DNA of 64,000 bases from Neocallimastix lanati (nom. inval.). Taxonomy: Eukaryota; Neocallimastigomycota; Neocallimastigomycetes; Neocallimastigales; Neocallimastigaceae. Positions 1-12,408 of this stretch are shown piece by piece. Made by a program: the position numbers and the translations under genes. Every line of letters starts with the position of its first letter. Within the stretch, counting starts at the first letter, position 1. The notes beneath the pieces are model-generated. The model was not told the DNA's origin, made no database searches, and was given only the letters and a program-made list of their open reading frames with translations. Location of the stretch: contig JACVTC010000106.1 in assembly GCA_016946835.1 (NCBI GenBank), positions 88,501 through 152,500 on the forward strand, read 5' to 3'.

Positions 1-61
1 TGTTCTCATTAATAAAAAAAAAAATTAAATAAAAAACTATTATATATTTAAAATGAAATGA

Positions 62-330
62 ATGAAATAAAATAAAATAAAATAAAATAAAATAAATAGT
101 AGAATATTAAATATAAAGTATATATTGAATAAAATAAAATAAAATAAAATAAAATAAATAATAGAATATGAATATTAAATATAAAGTACAGATTGAATAA
201 AATAAAATAAAATAAAATAAATAGTAGAATATTAAATATAAAGTACAGATTGAATAAAATAAAATAAAATAAAATAAATAGTAGAATATTAAATATAAAG
301 TATAAATTGAATAAAATAAAATAAATAAAT
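62..330. repeat. 57-bp minisatellite built on an (AAAAT)n core
   Basis: The unit is a run of AAAAT pentamers followed by a fixed segment containing GTAGAATATTAAATATAAAG. The junction TGAAT recurs at about 126, 194, 251 and 308, giving spacings of 68, 57 and 57 bases. The 68-base unit carries a small internal insertion. No reading frame is supported here. Confidence 0.85.
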
Positions 331-669
331 AAATAAATAAATTATACGTATATTTTTTTTAATTTGGATCAATATTTTGTTTATTAATACCCAATACAAT
401 TATTTATTAAAATAAAAATTTAAATAATTAATAATTAAAGCAATAGAATAAAATATATGTGTAAAACATTGTTATATATATATATAGAATAATTATATAT
501 ATATAGGTAAAGTTTTTAAATTTTCTATCTATGAAGTATATATATAAATATATATATACTTTACATATCCAAAATCTTATAAATAAAATAAAAATTTTGT
601 TGTTTTTTATATTATAAATATCATTAATAGTATTATTTTATTATTTTTTTTCTGTCTAGCATATAGATA

Positions 670-2004
670 TTATTTATTGTATATAGTTTGATTATCTGAT
701 TCATGTTTATTAGATTCTGTGTTTGGACTACTGAAATTGCTACTAAAGGTATTTGGATTAGAATAATCTGGCTCATTTTTTTCCTTACCTTTTCCATAAT
801 ATAATTTATAAAATGGTTGTCTTGTTGGAACAATATTACTAGAATTAGCTATAATAGTACCATTAATACTATTATTATCAAGCCTTGATGGTGAAATTGG
901 AGAACTATTTATATATGTAGGTATAATTGTATCTGTTTGACTATTTATAGAAATTGGTGATGTAACCATACTATTTGAAGTAATAGCTTTTGGACTTGTA
1001 TTATTATATGATTTACTTGCTCTAAATAATTCAGAAAGTCTGTTTCTTGAATTTCTATTAGGGGATTGAATTCTATTAACAATTGTTTCAATATCTTTTT
1101 CTCTCTTTCTACCTCCATAGGCATTATATAAAATATTTTTATCTACTTCAGATAAATATATTGTTTTATTATATTCTTCCGAATACATATCGAAAATTTC
1201 ATTTTCAAATCTATCATCTTCACTTTCATTTGTAAGTCTTGAAAAGGTACTTGTTCTATTTCCTGTTGAAGAAAGATCACTCTTTCTTTTGCTAATTCTT
1301 TCATTTATGTTTGTTGTTGGATTACTAATTGTTCTCGGTCCTCCCCAAGTTCTTTTATTAAATGTAAATATAGTATAAACAAAACATAACCAAGAGAAGA
1401 ATGGATGAGTAAAATACATAATTGGATAAAGCAAAGTTTTATATCTATGTAATGTAACTCCAAAATAAATCATGTAAATCCAATTTGTAATTAATGGAAT
1501 AACAATTGCAATAAGTATCATTGGTGTTTCGATAATCATACCATCTTTTGAAAATAGACCTGCTAAAATAGATATAATAAATATATATAATAAAAGAGAA
1601 ATTGATCTTGTACAATTATGAATAAACCTTAATAAAATAAGAAATGGTCTTGATTTCCATAGTATTGGGTCTGTGAACATATAAATTTCATTAGCAAATG
1701 TACCTGTAATAGTGTAAATAAATTTTGTTGTTAATTTTTTTTTATTATTATTATTATTAATTAAAATAAGTTTTATGAAAATTTATATGTTAGGAATGTA
1801 ATATTTAAGTACCTAATATCCATCTTCTTCTTTGTTTCAATAAAACAGATAAACGTTTTGGTGCTTCTGTTTTACATACAGCTGTACTACAAAAGCCAAT
1901 TGCATTTGAATACGGAAGTGAATCCATAAATAAATGAGTTAAATACCTTTTAGATAAATTATATAAAAAAAATTAAGAATAAATATAATAAAATTGTTTT
2001 TTCA

Positions 2005-2080
<76 letters not shown>

Positions 2081-3693
2081 ATTTAATTTAAATTTACCTA
2101 TCTTCACCTAAATGGAAACGTGCATAATCAATAATACTAATATTATTAGTAAAATTACTACTTTTAAAATATTCTTCTTCTACATCTTTTAAAGTATTAA
2201 ATTCAACCATAGTTAATGCACCAGGAAGACATGTAACACCACCTAGAAAACTTTCTAAACATCTATCCATCATTTGACCCTGAACGTACTCAAGATCTTG
2301 TAAAAGCCACCAGAAATTAGTATTATCTGATGAAGTTGCACATGTAATTAAACCAGTAACAGCCATTTTTCCATCTCTAAAGCATTCTACAAATTCTTTA
2401 ATTGCATTTGAATCAATTAAAACATCAGAATCAATAAAAAGAATAGTTAGTGCTATATTATTTGGAGAGGTTAAAACAAGGTCTTCATATGTATGTTTAA
2501 TTATATTAAATGTATTAGCTTGTGTCATTCTTTTTCCTTCATGTTTATTTTTAATAATAGTGCATTTAACATCTTTATAGACCATATTAAATATAGGTGG
2601 ATAACCTCCTTCATTAAAACTAGTGTGTATATTCTCTACATAATTATTTTCAATTTTTATTGAAGCTTGACCCAATTCTGGTTTTCTATATTCTTAAAAA
2701 TTTATATTAATATTTTTTTTTTTTTTTGTTACATAATTTAATAAGAATTGTAAATTTTTTTTGTTTATATATATTAATATTTATATAATTTTTTTAATAT
2801 ATCTGTTTAAGCAACTAACCTTCGGACGTTCTATATTTCTGCGCACCCAAACTATTCATTAATTTTAAGTATAGAAATGATTCATTATCATCATCAAAAG
2901 ATAAATATAAATGCAATTTTGATTTATCATAGTTTGAATCGCATATTCTATCAATTGCATCTAATAAAATAGGAAGAAGTTCATTGTAAATTGGCATAAT
3001 AATACAAACAACTGGTTCTTGATATAGATTAACTACAGATCCACTCATGTTAATGTTGATTTTAGTGGAGTATTGCTGAAAATCATTTTGAGCATTTAAA
3101 CGAGTTGTTGACGAGTATTCTTCATTATTCATATTATTTAAATTATTAATAGATGATTTCATATTTAAATTTGTATTACTTTGATTTAGATTATGATCTA
3201 AAGTATGTAATGATAAATTACTACCAAAATTATTATTAATTATATCTTGTGCTGAAATAGAATTGATGATAGGTCTTTCTCTTTGAACTATCGTTGATTG
3301 AAAATTTTGTTTCTTCTTTAATTTTTGTTTTTCGGTAACAATTTTTGTATAAATCATTGTGAAAAAAGGTGTTAATAATAATACAATATAAATTGTGGTA
3401 ACAAAGTAAATACTTAATTTGATAAACCATGTTGGAAATTTAAATGGTAAGGGTATATTCATTAATAACATTGGAATATGTAATGCTCTAATGAAAGTAA
3501 ATACAATTGCAGCTATGATAGCTAACCATATATTTCCATGTTTTTTTGTTAAACTGTTTTTAAAGCATGATTTAAACAACCCTAATATAAATACAATATA
3601 AAATACAATAAATTCAAATAATGCTAAAGATATAAAAACTGTTATCAGTAGCTGAACCCATAATGGGAAATTTGATATTGAACCATTATACAT
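670..3693 (-). CDS. Chitin synthase (GT2), 4 exons, about 873 aa
   Basis: Membrane-bound enzyme that polymerises UDP-GlcNAc into cell-wall chitin. The model is complement(670..1703, 1813..1946, 2098..2677, 2820..3693); all joins keep frame. Residues 1-120 hold several hydrophobic segments, followed by an Asn/Ser-rich linker and a GT2 domain: PIYNE near 236, SFDDDNES near 267, IDSDVLID near 373, QDLEYVQGQ, then ESFLGGVTCLPG, GEDR near 482 and KQRRRW near 522. QxxEY, EDR and QRRRW are the classic chitin synthase motifs, so the catalytic core looks complete. More membrane segments follow, then a roughly 200-residue Ser/Asn-rich, probably cytosolic tail. The start is the first ATG before the first membrane segment. 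Intron 2 contains a long (TAA)n run. The division or class was not settled by eye. The exon 2 acceptor was chosen by frame. Confidence 0.92.
2008..2079. repeat. (ATT)n microsatellite in chitin synthase intron 2
   Basis: An uninterrupted ATT trinucleotide run of about 24 copies directly downstream (in gene sense) of the exon 2 donor. It makes up about half of the intron. Confidence 0.9.
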
Positions 3694-4739
3694 TTTATTT
3701 TATTTTATTTTATTTTTTTTTTTTTTTATTAAAAACTTATCTAGTAACAATGAATCAATAATGAATTTTTTTCTATTTCTGTTTTATTTTTTTAATTTCT
3801 TTTTTAAAAAAATAATAAAAACTTTTCTTAAATCTTTGAGTAATTGAAAACTTTCTATTAAATAATAGTTATTTATTAATATTATATATCATTAAAATTA
3901 CTCATTACAAGTATAAATTTGACATTTATTTAGTTCCCTTTATATAAACATTATAACTATTTTTCTTAAAGGAAATAAAAAAATAAATATTAAAAAGAAT
4001 ATTATTAATAATAAATGCATATATTCTTTTTTTCTTCGTCAATATTATCAATATTGATAAATATAAATATACAATTAAAGTTTAAAATTTTAAATAGAAT
4101 AAATTTTAAAATATAGTTACATTTTAAATTTCTACCAATAATATAAATTTAATTAAAGAAAATTAAACTTTTAATTATTATAATTCAATGATTTATTTAA
4201 TTTAATTACTTAACGATAAACTATAACAAAATTTTATCTTAGGCTAATTTAATTTCAAAATATTAAAAAATTGAAATATCATATAATTTATGAAATTTTA
4301 TGATATTAAATTTAATATTTTAAAAAAAAAAAAAAAATGAATATTAAAAACATAAAAACATATACATTTGATTATATATTATGTACTATATAATTTTCTG
4401 AATCTATATTTTAATTTCCATACTTCTATTTTATATTAGTGGTTTTCAAAACTTTTCATTTAAAAAGTTTTGAATATAATATTTTTTTAACTATTTTTAT
4501 TCATTTATTATCGAATAATTTTTTTTTTTTTTTTTTTTTTTTTGACATTAAAAATAAATATTTTAAAATATTATTTATTTAAAATTTTAATCCATATTTT
4601 AAAGGTTTAAATAATACGATATTATAAAATTAAAAAACAAATACTCTAATAAATTTAAATAAATTTGTTTTATTGTTGGTTTTGTAGACAGCAAATGACT
4701 TATGATATTTTAATTTAATTTATAATATATTTTATTTAT

Positions 4740-4780
<41 letters not shown>

Positions 4781-5139
4781 CTTAAATTAAAAATATTACA
4801 AATAAAAATAAATTATTTAAACAGAATTTGACAATAAATATAAATATAATAAATATCAATAATCAAAAATCTGATTGTTAAATATTATTTAAATATAATT
4901 TTTAATATTTTTATTTTATTTTTGTTTTAACTTCATATAAATAAATATATAAATATTCTAATATTATTTCTATTTCTATATATGCATATATATTTATTTA
5001 TTTATTTATTTTAAAAATAATAAAGTAATATTAAAGAATAAAAATAATTGATTTCATTATTTCATTATGAATATATTGTACATATAGATTTAATGATATA
5101 ATATTATTTCATAAAAAATTATTTTTTCTTATGGGCATT
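3694..5139. other. Intergenic AT-rich spacer
   Basis: Upstream of the chitin synthase start and downstream of the SHIPPO-motif gene. It holds poly-T tracts near 4520-4543 and 4741-4777 and no open frame with coding composition. The chitin synthase promoter should lie at its left end, but no specific element is recognised. Confidence 0.6.
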
Positions 5140-6475
5140 CTAATGTTCATTTTTTTCTTTAATACGTCTTTGAGGGTAATAAAGGGCAAAATAACCGATT
5201 CTTCTACATGTTTTTTTATCAGTAAAAATATTATCCAATTTTAATAAATGATTTACTGTTTCTAATTGAGTCTTGTTTAATTTATCTCTCTATTATTCAT
5301 TAAAATATCATTATTAATTATAATAATATATAAAAGGAAAAAAAAATAACTTAATATTTATCATTATATATAAATAATTTAACTAAATATTTTATTGATA
5401 TATTTGATTTTTACTTCTTTATTTTCATTTGATTTTAAAAGCTGGAACTTATAATTATTAGCACCATGTCGACCTATTTATTAATTTTCATTAAAAGAAT
5501 ATAAATATAATTATTATGAAAAATATCAATTATATAATAATATTCATACCAGTAACGTAATTAATATCATAAGTGTCTATATCAAAATAATAAAATAATT
5601 AAACTGTTAATAAAATTTTATTTAATAAATTTAAAATTTTAATTTATAATATCATATCTTTAATCAATAATACAAAATAAATTATTTATATATTATCAAA
5701 AAAAAAATAAAAATTACTGGGGGCAGGTGTAGTTGACTATATAATATTAAATAAAAAATTATTATTACAATTATTGTGTCAGTATTTTATAATAAATAAT
5801 GGTTTATATAACTAAATTGAATAATAAATAAATAACAGTTCAATAGTTACATGTGAACCAAAATCATATCTTGAACTTTTCTTACTATAATCAATAACTT
5901 TTATGGGATCTAATATTAAACTTGGAGTTGTATCGTGATCACACGGTGCTACATTCTAATTATTATTGTTATTATTATCATTTTTTTTATAAAATAATTA
6001 ATAAATTAATAGTGAATTATTTAATTCCATTTTCTTTTTTTTTTTTTTTTATTAAACTCATTAATTAATTACATGTTTTTGTTTCATATATGGTAATCTA
6101 GGTTCTAATGTTTCAATCACACCATGAATACTATGAGGTTTTTTTTCCAATTTATCGTTAAAATATTTTACCTTAAATTTTTTGTTTATTATTATAAATT
6201 ATATTATTCATCAATTTAAGAATTAAAGTAGAAAAGATAAATATTTATATATTTATAAAAATATTTTATTATTACTTTCTGATATTCATAAACTGTAGGA
6301 TCAACTGAGGTTTCCTTTATTGGTGGAAATCGTACTGATCTCATACCATTAAAGGTTGCTTTAATTTATTACATTTTTATATGTAAATAAAATATAAATT
6401 ATATAATAATTTAATTATTATATATTTTTATAAAAATTAGTATTTACCTTTTTGGTTTCTTCTATTAATATTCAT
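5140..6475 (-). CDS. Small SHIPPO/STPG-motif protein, probably axonemal, 8 exons, about 189 aa
   Basis: Model: complement(5140..5289, 5415..5473, 5550..5576, 5718..5736, 5851..5955, 6073..6171, 6276..6358, 6448..6475). All joins keep an open frame and all introns have GT..AG ends. The joined protein contains STTPAPNTYD followed by INYVTGR, which matches the Pro/Gly-rich x-P-G/A-P-x-x-Y-D signature of SHIPPO/ODF3/STPG repeat proteins that line ciliary and flagellar microtubules. An upstream SVRFPPIKE segment and a basic C-terminus (RRIKEKNEH) are also seen. The motif is assembled only when a 19-nt micro-exon (5718..5736) is included. A flagellar role is inferred from the motif and from the flagellated zoospores of this fungal group; the exact family member is not recognised. 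The start is the first ATG in frame. Confidence 0.72.
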
Positions 6476-6601
6476 TTTTAATATATTGTTATTTATAATT
6501 TATTTGTTCCTTTCTCTATTGAATAATGTATAAATTATTTATTAACAAAATTAAAAATAACGAAGTTTATATATATATATATATAACATAAGAAAAAAAT
6601 A

Positions 6602-6640
<39 letters not shown>

Positions 6641-7589
6641 AAAAAAAAAAAAAGAATATATATTTTTTTTTTAGAACTATCTCCTTTTTTAAATTACTGA
6701 AATTTTTTTTTAAAAAAAAAAAAAAATTACATGTGTAATTTTAACTTCTTGGAAAAAAAAAAAAAAACTTTACTATTTAATTAAACCTAACTAAAAAAAA
6801 AATCTTTAATTAATGATAAATTCATAAAAATATTGGATATTTTATAGTAAAACCGAATTAATTATTATCATTATCATATTAATTAAAATCAATATATTGA
6901 AATATAATGTAATATATAATGTTAAAAACTAATTTTTTTAAAAAATCCAACAAAATTAATATGAAAATAATATTATTTTCATTATTACATATAATTCTTA
7001 ATTATTTATTATAATTAATTTAAAATTATATTAAACAAATTACAAATTACATTATACATCGTAATCATGATATTTATTTCATAACTTATTATAATAAATT
7101 TTGATATTAATATAAAATAGTAATATGTATTATCTTTCAATTATAAAAAGTTAAATATTTAATTTTTTGTTATATGTCTATTAATTTGTTCCGTTGTTGT
7201 ATTTTGTTTGTATTATGAAAATTGATAATAATTAAATTAAAATTATAAATTAATATAGAAATATAATAAATTAAGTTGAATAATACGAAAAAAGATGCTC
7301 TGAAAATAAAATTTTGTATATTAATTATTTTAAATAAAAAAAAAAATATTTTTTTTTTCAATAATAATAATATAATTACATATTCAAATAAATATATTAA
7401 AGAACTATTTTATAAAATATTTATAAAATTTCCAATATTTTTTTTTTTAAAAAAATCATTTTTATAATTAGTTCTTATATAAAACATTCTATCAAACGTT
7501 TTTATAAAAAAAAAAAAAAAAAAGGATAAACCAGTGATATGTAGAGGTATAATTAATACTTTTTCTCTGTTTGGAACCACAAATAATTA
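6476..7589. other. Intergenic spacer with (AAT)n and poly-A/T tracts
   Basis: Contains an (AAT)n run followed by poly-A at about 6603-6653, and alternating A and T homopolymers to about 6780. Short frames around 7170-7467 are Ile/Asn/Phe/Lys-only products of AT-rich DNA and were not accepted as genes. Confidence 0.55.
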
Positions 7590-8900
7590 ATCTGTTTTTT
7601 TTTCTAATACCATTATGTTGGTAGTGAATGCCCGTCTTGTATTAATTAAAGTAGTATCTTTTGGAATATTGTTAACAATTCTCATTACCTTGTTCATACA
7701 TATTATTGATTTCTTTTTTAATTGCATCTTTCCATTAACTTGAATTATTTGAATATATAGCTTCATCATAACTTATACTAATTAATAATATTTTATTTTT
7801 CTTCATTGTTATTTGTTCATTATCATTTGTATTCTCTTCTTCATTTAAATTAATGAATTTTCTTTTGTTATTATTTTTAAGAGTATTAATATTTTCTATT
7901 TGGCTATTATTTTTAAATTTATTTTTAATACTATCTTGAGTATTTATAGCCATATTATTATATAATTACTTAAATTATTGTTTGAAACTTCATCATTTAA
8001 TATATCCAGATTTTGATTTGTATTTAAGGTTTCATGTTTTTCATTTTAAATTCATATTTTTATTAATATTGTTATTAATGCAATTGTTGTTATTATTGTT
8101 ATTGTTTAATATAATTTTATTATTACTATTAATAATTTTTTGGTTATTAATGTAAGAATTATTTGAATTATTTAATTGACCATTACTGTCTTTTTCCTCT
8201 TCAATTGAATAATTCAAAAGAATTCAAAAAAAATAGAATTAATATATTCTTCTGAAAGGAAGGTAATATTAATAATTCCAGGAATATTTTCCATAAAAAG
8301 ACAACTTTAGAAGAAATAAAGTTATAATATCAAAAATATGAAAACCAGTAGAATCCCAGGTATCACCAATAAAAATTTCAAGCATAGAATTATTTTTAAA
8401 TTTATTTCATTTTTTAATTGTTGTAAAAATATATTATGCCACCAAAAACAAAAAGGTAAGAGATATCAATAGGTTTATTGAAAAAGACATCATCTGAGAT
8501 TTTCGATTCATTATCTTGATGGAGATTGGGTCTGTATAAACGTCAAGCACATAAGATAACAGAATTCATAAAATTAAGAGATAATTTTGCATAATTAAGT
8601 AATGTGGTTGCGCAATTATTAAAGTTAGTTTGATTGATTCTGAATAACCATTTTGTTGAGGGTTACCTGGAGTTGAGGGAATTAATGTAATTCCATTTTC
8701 TTTTTCTAAAAGGTATTTGTTGAAATTTTCATTTATATATTCGGTTCCATTATCAGTTTTTAAAGGTTTTAATTATAAATTCTGTAGTATTATGCATCAA
8801 TATGTGAAAGATAATAAATGAATTATAAATATCATATTTATTTTTTAAGAGATAAATCTATCATTTTCAATTATAATTATCCATAAATGTTACGTAATAA
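7590..8900 (-). mobile_element. Decayed Ty1/copia retrotransposon pol relic (integrase to start of RT)
   Basis: Read on the minus strand, the order is that of copia pol. From about 8898 to 8640 the integrase core is recognisable: VTFMDNY, then KTDNGTEYIN and PGNPQQNGYSES, giving the D..D..E framework. From about 8460 to 8240 come integrase C-terminal pieces (FGG, then DSTGFHIFD, VVFMENIPG) in shifting frames. From about 7960 to 7590 the start of reverse transcriptase appears (ISYDEAIYSNNSS, then WKDAIKKEINNM one frame over, RRAF). Several stops and frameshifts make it non-functional. The RT catalytic region (YVDD), RNase H and gag are not seen. Family assignment is from motif order and is firm; no intact LTR was identified. 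Confidence 0.8.
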
Positions 8901-8904
8901 TTAA

Positions 8905-10070
8905 AATGGTTGTAGGATGTTTTAATTTACTAATTATATTAAAAAAAGTATACTATACTAAAATATTATATTGTTTGACTTATAATGATATCCATCGAAA
9001 TAAAAGACCAAGAACGACTACTGATAGTCAAAGGATGAAGAAATCCATAAGACATATGATGAGATTCTTTAGAGTAGCAACAGACATCATAGAAGTGAAT
9101 ATAATCTTTGTCATCAGAAGCCATAGAGGTCCCCAAAAATTGCCAAAAATTGCGTTTGATAAAACTGAAAGTTTTGCCAATACTAATGTGATCAGCAGAT
9201 AGGAAATTATTATATTTTGAAGAACAGAAAGACTACAATCAGAAGGAATAAAAATTTTGTTGCCAAAAATAATAATCATATTAGAAAAGAAAGAGTGTTC
9301 ATATTGAGGATGAGGAGCAGGAAGAGATTTATTTGAAGGAAAAGAACTATAATTATTATAGAATTTATCATTTTTGTAAGAAGAGAGAATTATTAAGGGA
9401 TGAAATAAAAGAATAAGAGTACTATATTTTTAAGGCGAAGAATTTAAAGTGGAAAATTTTTACTTGAAGTAGAGTCAGGAGAAATATAATCAATACTACT
9501 AAAGGAATCTGCTTTGCTATTATCAGAACTATTACGATATTTAATAACAGTGTTAAATTCAGCAAGGAACAAGGACCATTAAACATGCCTTTGGATCATT
9601 TTTTTAGTTTTTTTTATTAAAAAGAAAGCTTTGATGATCAGAAAATATAGTGAAAGGAACAGAAGTACCTTTTAATAAATAACCCCAATTTTTCGAGGAA
9701 ATCAATAATTGGAAGTGATTCTTTATTGTAAATGGAATAATTTCTTTCTTCTGGAATAAGAGAAAGAGAATAAAAGGTAGTAGGATGAACAGAATTATCA
9801 GATTGGAGTCGTTGAGAAAGAATAGCAACAATTGTAAAATTGCATGAATCGGTTTCAATGATATAGGGATGATCAAAGTTAGGAGGAACAAGAGTTGTAA
9901 ACTTATATTTGAGAGTGTCAAAAGTATATTGATCATCTTTAGACAAAACAAATTTTATATTTTTCCAGAATGAGGAGTAAAATTATAAAGATATTTAGGA
10001 TGGTTGATTGCAAAATCCCAAAATCTGATATTAAGTTTACTCCAGCTTAATAAACATTTTAATGAATAGA
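8905..10070 (-). mobile_element. Decayed Ty3/gypsy retrotransposon pol relic (RT end, RNase H, integrase start)
   Basis: On the minus strand from about 10060 to 9955 comes a remnant of the RT connection (FWDFAINHPKYLYNFTPHS), then from 9946 the RNase H domain (FDTLKYKFT, IIETDSCNFTIVAILSQ, HPTTFYSLSLIPEERNYSI, FSDHQSF, LAEFNTVIKYRNSSDNSKAD). From about 9290 to 8930 follows the integrase zinc-binding and early core region (KIFIPSDCSLSVLQ, VCCYSKESHHMSYGFLHPL, SWSFISMDII). These are gypsy hallmarks and differ from the copia motifs next door. At least one frameshift in RNase H and several stops make it dead. The relic ends inside the integrase core, where copia sequence begins within about 20-30 bases. 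Confidence 0.82.
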
Positions 10071-10085
10071 GAATGGTTTAATTGA

Positions 10086-10140
10086 AGTGTTCTGCAATAC
10101 CATTGTTTTGAGGATTTCTTAAAGATGAATATAATTTCCT
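10086..10140 (-). mobile_element. Integrase fragment of a further copia-like relic
   Basis: The minus strand encodes LRNPQNNGIAEHFN and then a stop. This is the conserved integrase PQNNG..E stretch seen in copia elements. It abuts the gypsy relic on its upstream side, so the gypsy piece is bordered by copia-type integrase sequence on both ends. The fragment is short, so the family call is moderate. Confidence 0.5.
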
Positions 10141-10640
10141 AATACCTTTTGTATTTTAATAGTTTAACCAATCATGTAATAATTAGATTAGTTTTTTTTT
10201 TAAATATATAAATTCATGTATTATTTTTATTTACTCTTTGAGTAGACATAAAAAAACAATAATTAATAATAAATAAAATAATATAAACCATAAATAAAAA
10301 AAATAAAAACAATATTTCTTAAATAAAGTGTAGTAATTAAAATAAATGGATTATTTTAAATTTTAAATAAATATTCCTATCGTTTTATTTATTATTAATT
10401 CCTATAACAACCTAGTGGAATTAATACCCAATTCGTTACAATTAATAATATAATTAATAAATAAATAATTGAATTATTCTAGATACATAATGCATAAAAT
10501 TATTCAAAAAGATATTATTTAAAAGTTATATTAGTGTAAGAAAGCAATAATTTTGTTTTGTAGATTAAAATGTTTTAGGTAAACTTTTCTAAAATAGTAA
10601 TTTCTATTCATTTATTATCATATTCATGTCTTTCCATTTT
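10141..10640. other. Spacer with possible LTR-like sequence
   Basis: No gene. On the minus strand a TGTTATAGGAATTAATA segment at about 10390-10406 has the TGTTA start common in copia LTRs, and it lies on the upstream side of the retroelement cluster. No matching second copy was found in the window, so this is only a suggestion. Confidence 0.25.
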
Positions 10641-11100
10641 TTACCCTAGTGGTTAATACTTTGGATTAACATACATATGGTTTCTAATTCGATACTGCGA
10701 CTATCTCCTGAGTTTATATAGGGTGATTTTCATCTTCCAAGAGTGTGTTTTTCCTTATATATGAATTTGGTGTTCTTTTATCATTGCAATTATTCATGTT
10801 GATAAACTATATAATTATTAGTTATTAGTGCATAGAATACTTGATCTTTGAGAGGATTGGTGTAGTTGTTCCTTCTTCGTTGATGGTTCAAGAGATCACT
10901 GAAAAGAAGCCCGTAGTATAAAGAGGCATATAAAGAATGTCTTTCATATTAGCCTTGCTTTGAGAGAGGTCTTTGACGACGTTGAAACGATATAGCAAAG
11001 AAACCAATGAGAGTCTGATATGTTTAAGGGAGAAATTGGAGGCCCTATTATCCTTCCCTCTCATTAGTTCCATTCTAAAAAGGAAAAAAAAAAGTCATAA
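10641..11100. other. Less AT-rich non-coding segment with tRNA-like A/B boxes
   Basis: This stretch is clearly richer in G and C than its surroundings. CCTAGTGGTTAATA (about 10648-10661) resembles a pol III A box and ATTCGATAC (about 10688-10696) a B box, at tRNA-like spacing, but no cloverleaf folds. From 10820 to 11075 an open minus-strand stretch of about 60 codons has no recognised motif. It may be a SINE or LTR remnant of the neighbouring retroelement cluster. Confidence 0.35.
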
Positions 11101-11170
11101 TATGGCGCTTTGTGATGGATTAATATTATAATGTACATTGTATAATTATAACCCAGCTAATTATAATAAT

Positions 11171-11337
<167 letters not shown>

Positions 11338-11464
11338 AATTAATAGATTAATTTTAATATACCGCTTTATATATATATATTATATTTTGTTAACACATGT
11401 AAATATTCAATAAAATAAAATCATATAATATTTTATATAATATAATATATACAATATTTTGTAT

Positions 11465-11912
11465 GAGTGTGAAGCATTTCGAAAAATTTCATTTCGGAGA
11501 AGTTTTATTTCTCAAAATTTTTTAAAAGTTAATAAATAAATAAATTAATAATACAACAAATAAATAATATATATAATTTAAATAAATAACTAAATAAATA
11601 AAAATAAATAAATATTTATATAATAAATTATATAAATATATAATAAATATACATATACATATAATAATAAATATACATTAAAGCTTTAAAAAATAAAATA
11701 TTTTATCACACGTTTTATAATTTTTCAAAATATAAAAAAAAAAAAAATTTAAAAGATGTAAAGGATAATAATTTAAGATATAATTATTAAAATTAAAATA
11801 ATAAATTTTAAATTTTTTATTTTCTTAAAATATTATTATAAAATTTTATTTATTTATTTTATTATTTATTTATCTATTTATTAAAATTTTTCAAAATGCA
11901 ACTTTCCCGTGT
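11465..11912 (-). mobile_element. MITE copy A (hAT-like, non-autonomous), inverted relative to copy B
   Basis: The left end GAGTGTGAAGCATTTCGAAA and the inverted right end (GCATTTTGAAAAATTTT on the minus strand) form imperfect terminal inverted repeats. Internally the copy shares long stretches with copy B at 53978-55136 in opposite orientation: 11750-11776 matches 54747-54773 reversed, and 11841-11890 matches 54010-54058 reversed, both without a mismatch. There is no coding capacity. Target-site duplications were not clear for this copy, so the ends are approximate. Confidence 0.75.
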
Positions 11913-12367
11913 ATATAAATAATATAAATATATATACATAAATCAATACAATAAAGGAAATAACTTGGAATACGGTGAAACTACAAGAAGATAGGTCAGG
12001 AGTAATATTAAAAAGAAATATCCATATTAAAAATATTCTACCTTATAGAGAATAAATAAAAATCAATTATAAATACAAAAATATAATAAATAATAATAAA
12101 TTTCAAAATTTTGAATTTAAATTTCAGCAATTCATTTTAATATTTACAGTTAAAATAGCAAAATATTATTCATATTTATGCTAATAGGACATTTAACTTA
12201 TATATATATTTCATAATTAATTTTATTTTTAAATTTTCGAAATTGAAATTTCAAAATTTCAAAATAAATTTCTAAAATTACATTTCCAAAATTAAAATTC
12301 AAAATTAATTATTAAGAATTATATAAATTATTCAATTATTATAATATCAAAATTATATATAATTATT

Positions 12368-12408
<41 letters not shown>

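Noticed and set aside
7170-7467. Overlapping 63-codon frames on both strands
   Set aside because: Composition is only Ile/Asn/Lys/Phe, as expected from AT-rich spacer; no start context or homology.
8906-9279. 98-codon plus and 83-codon minus frames
   Set aside because: The plus frame is antisense to the gypsy integrase relic and the minus frame is a shifted read of it; neither is a separate gene.
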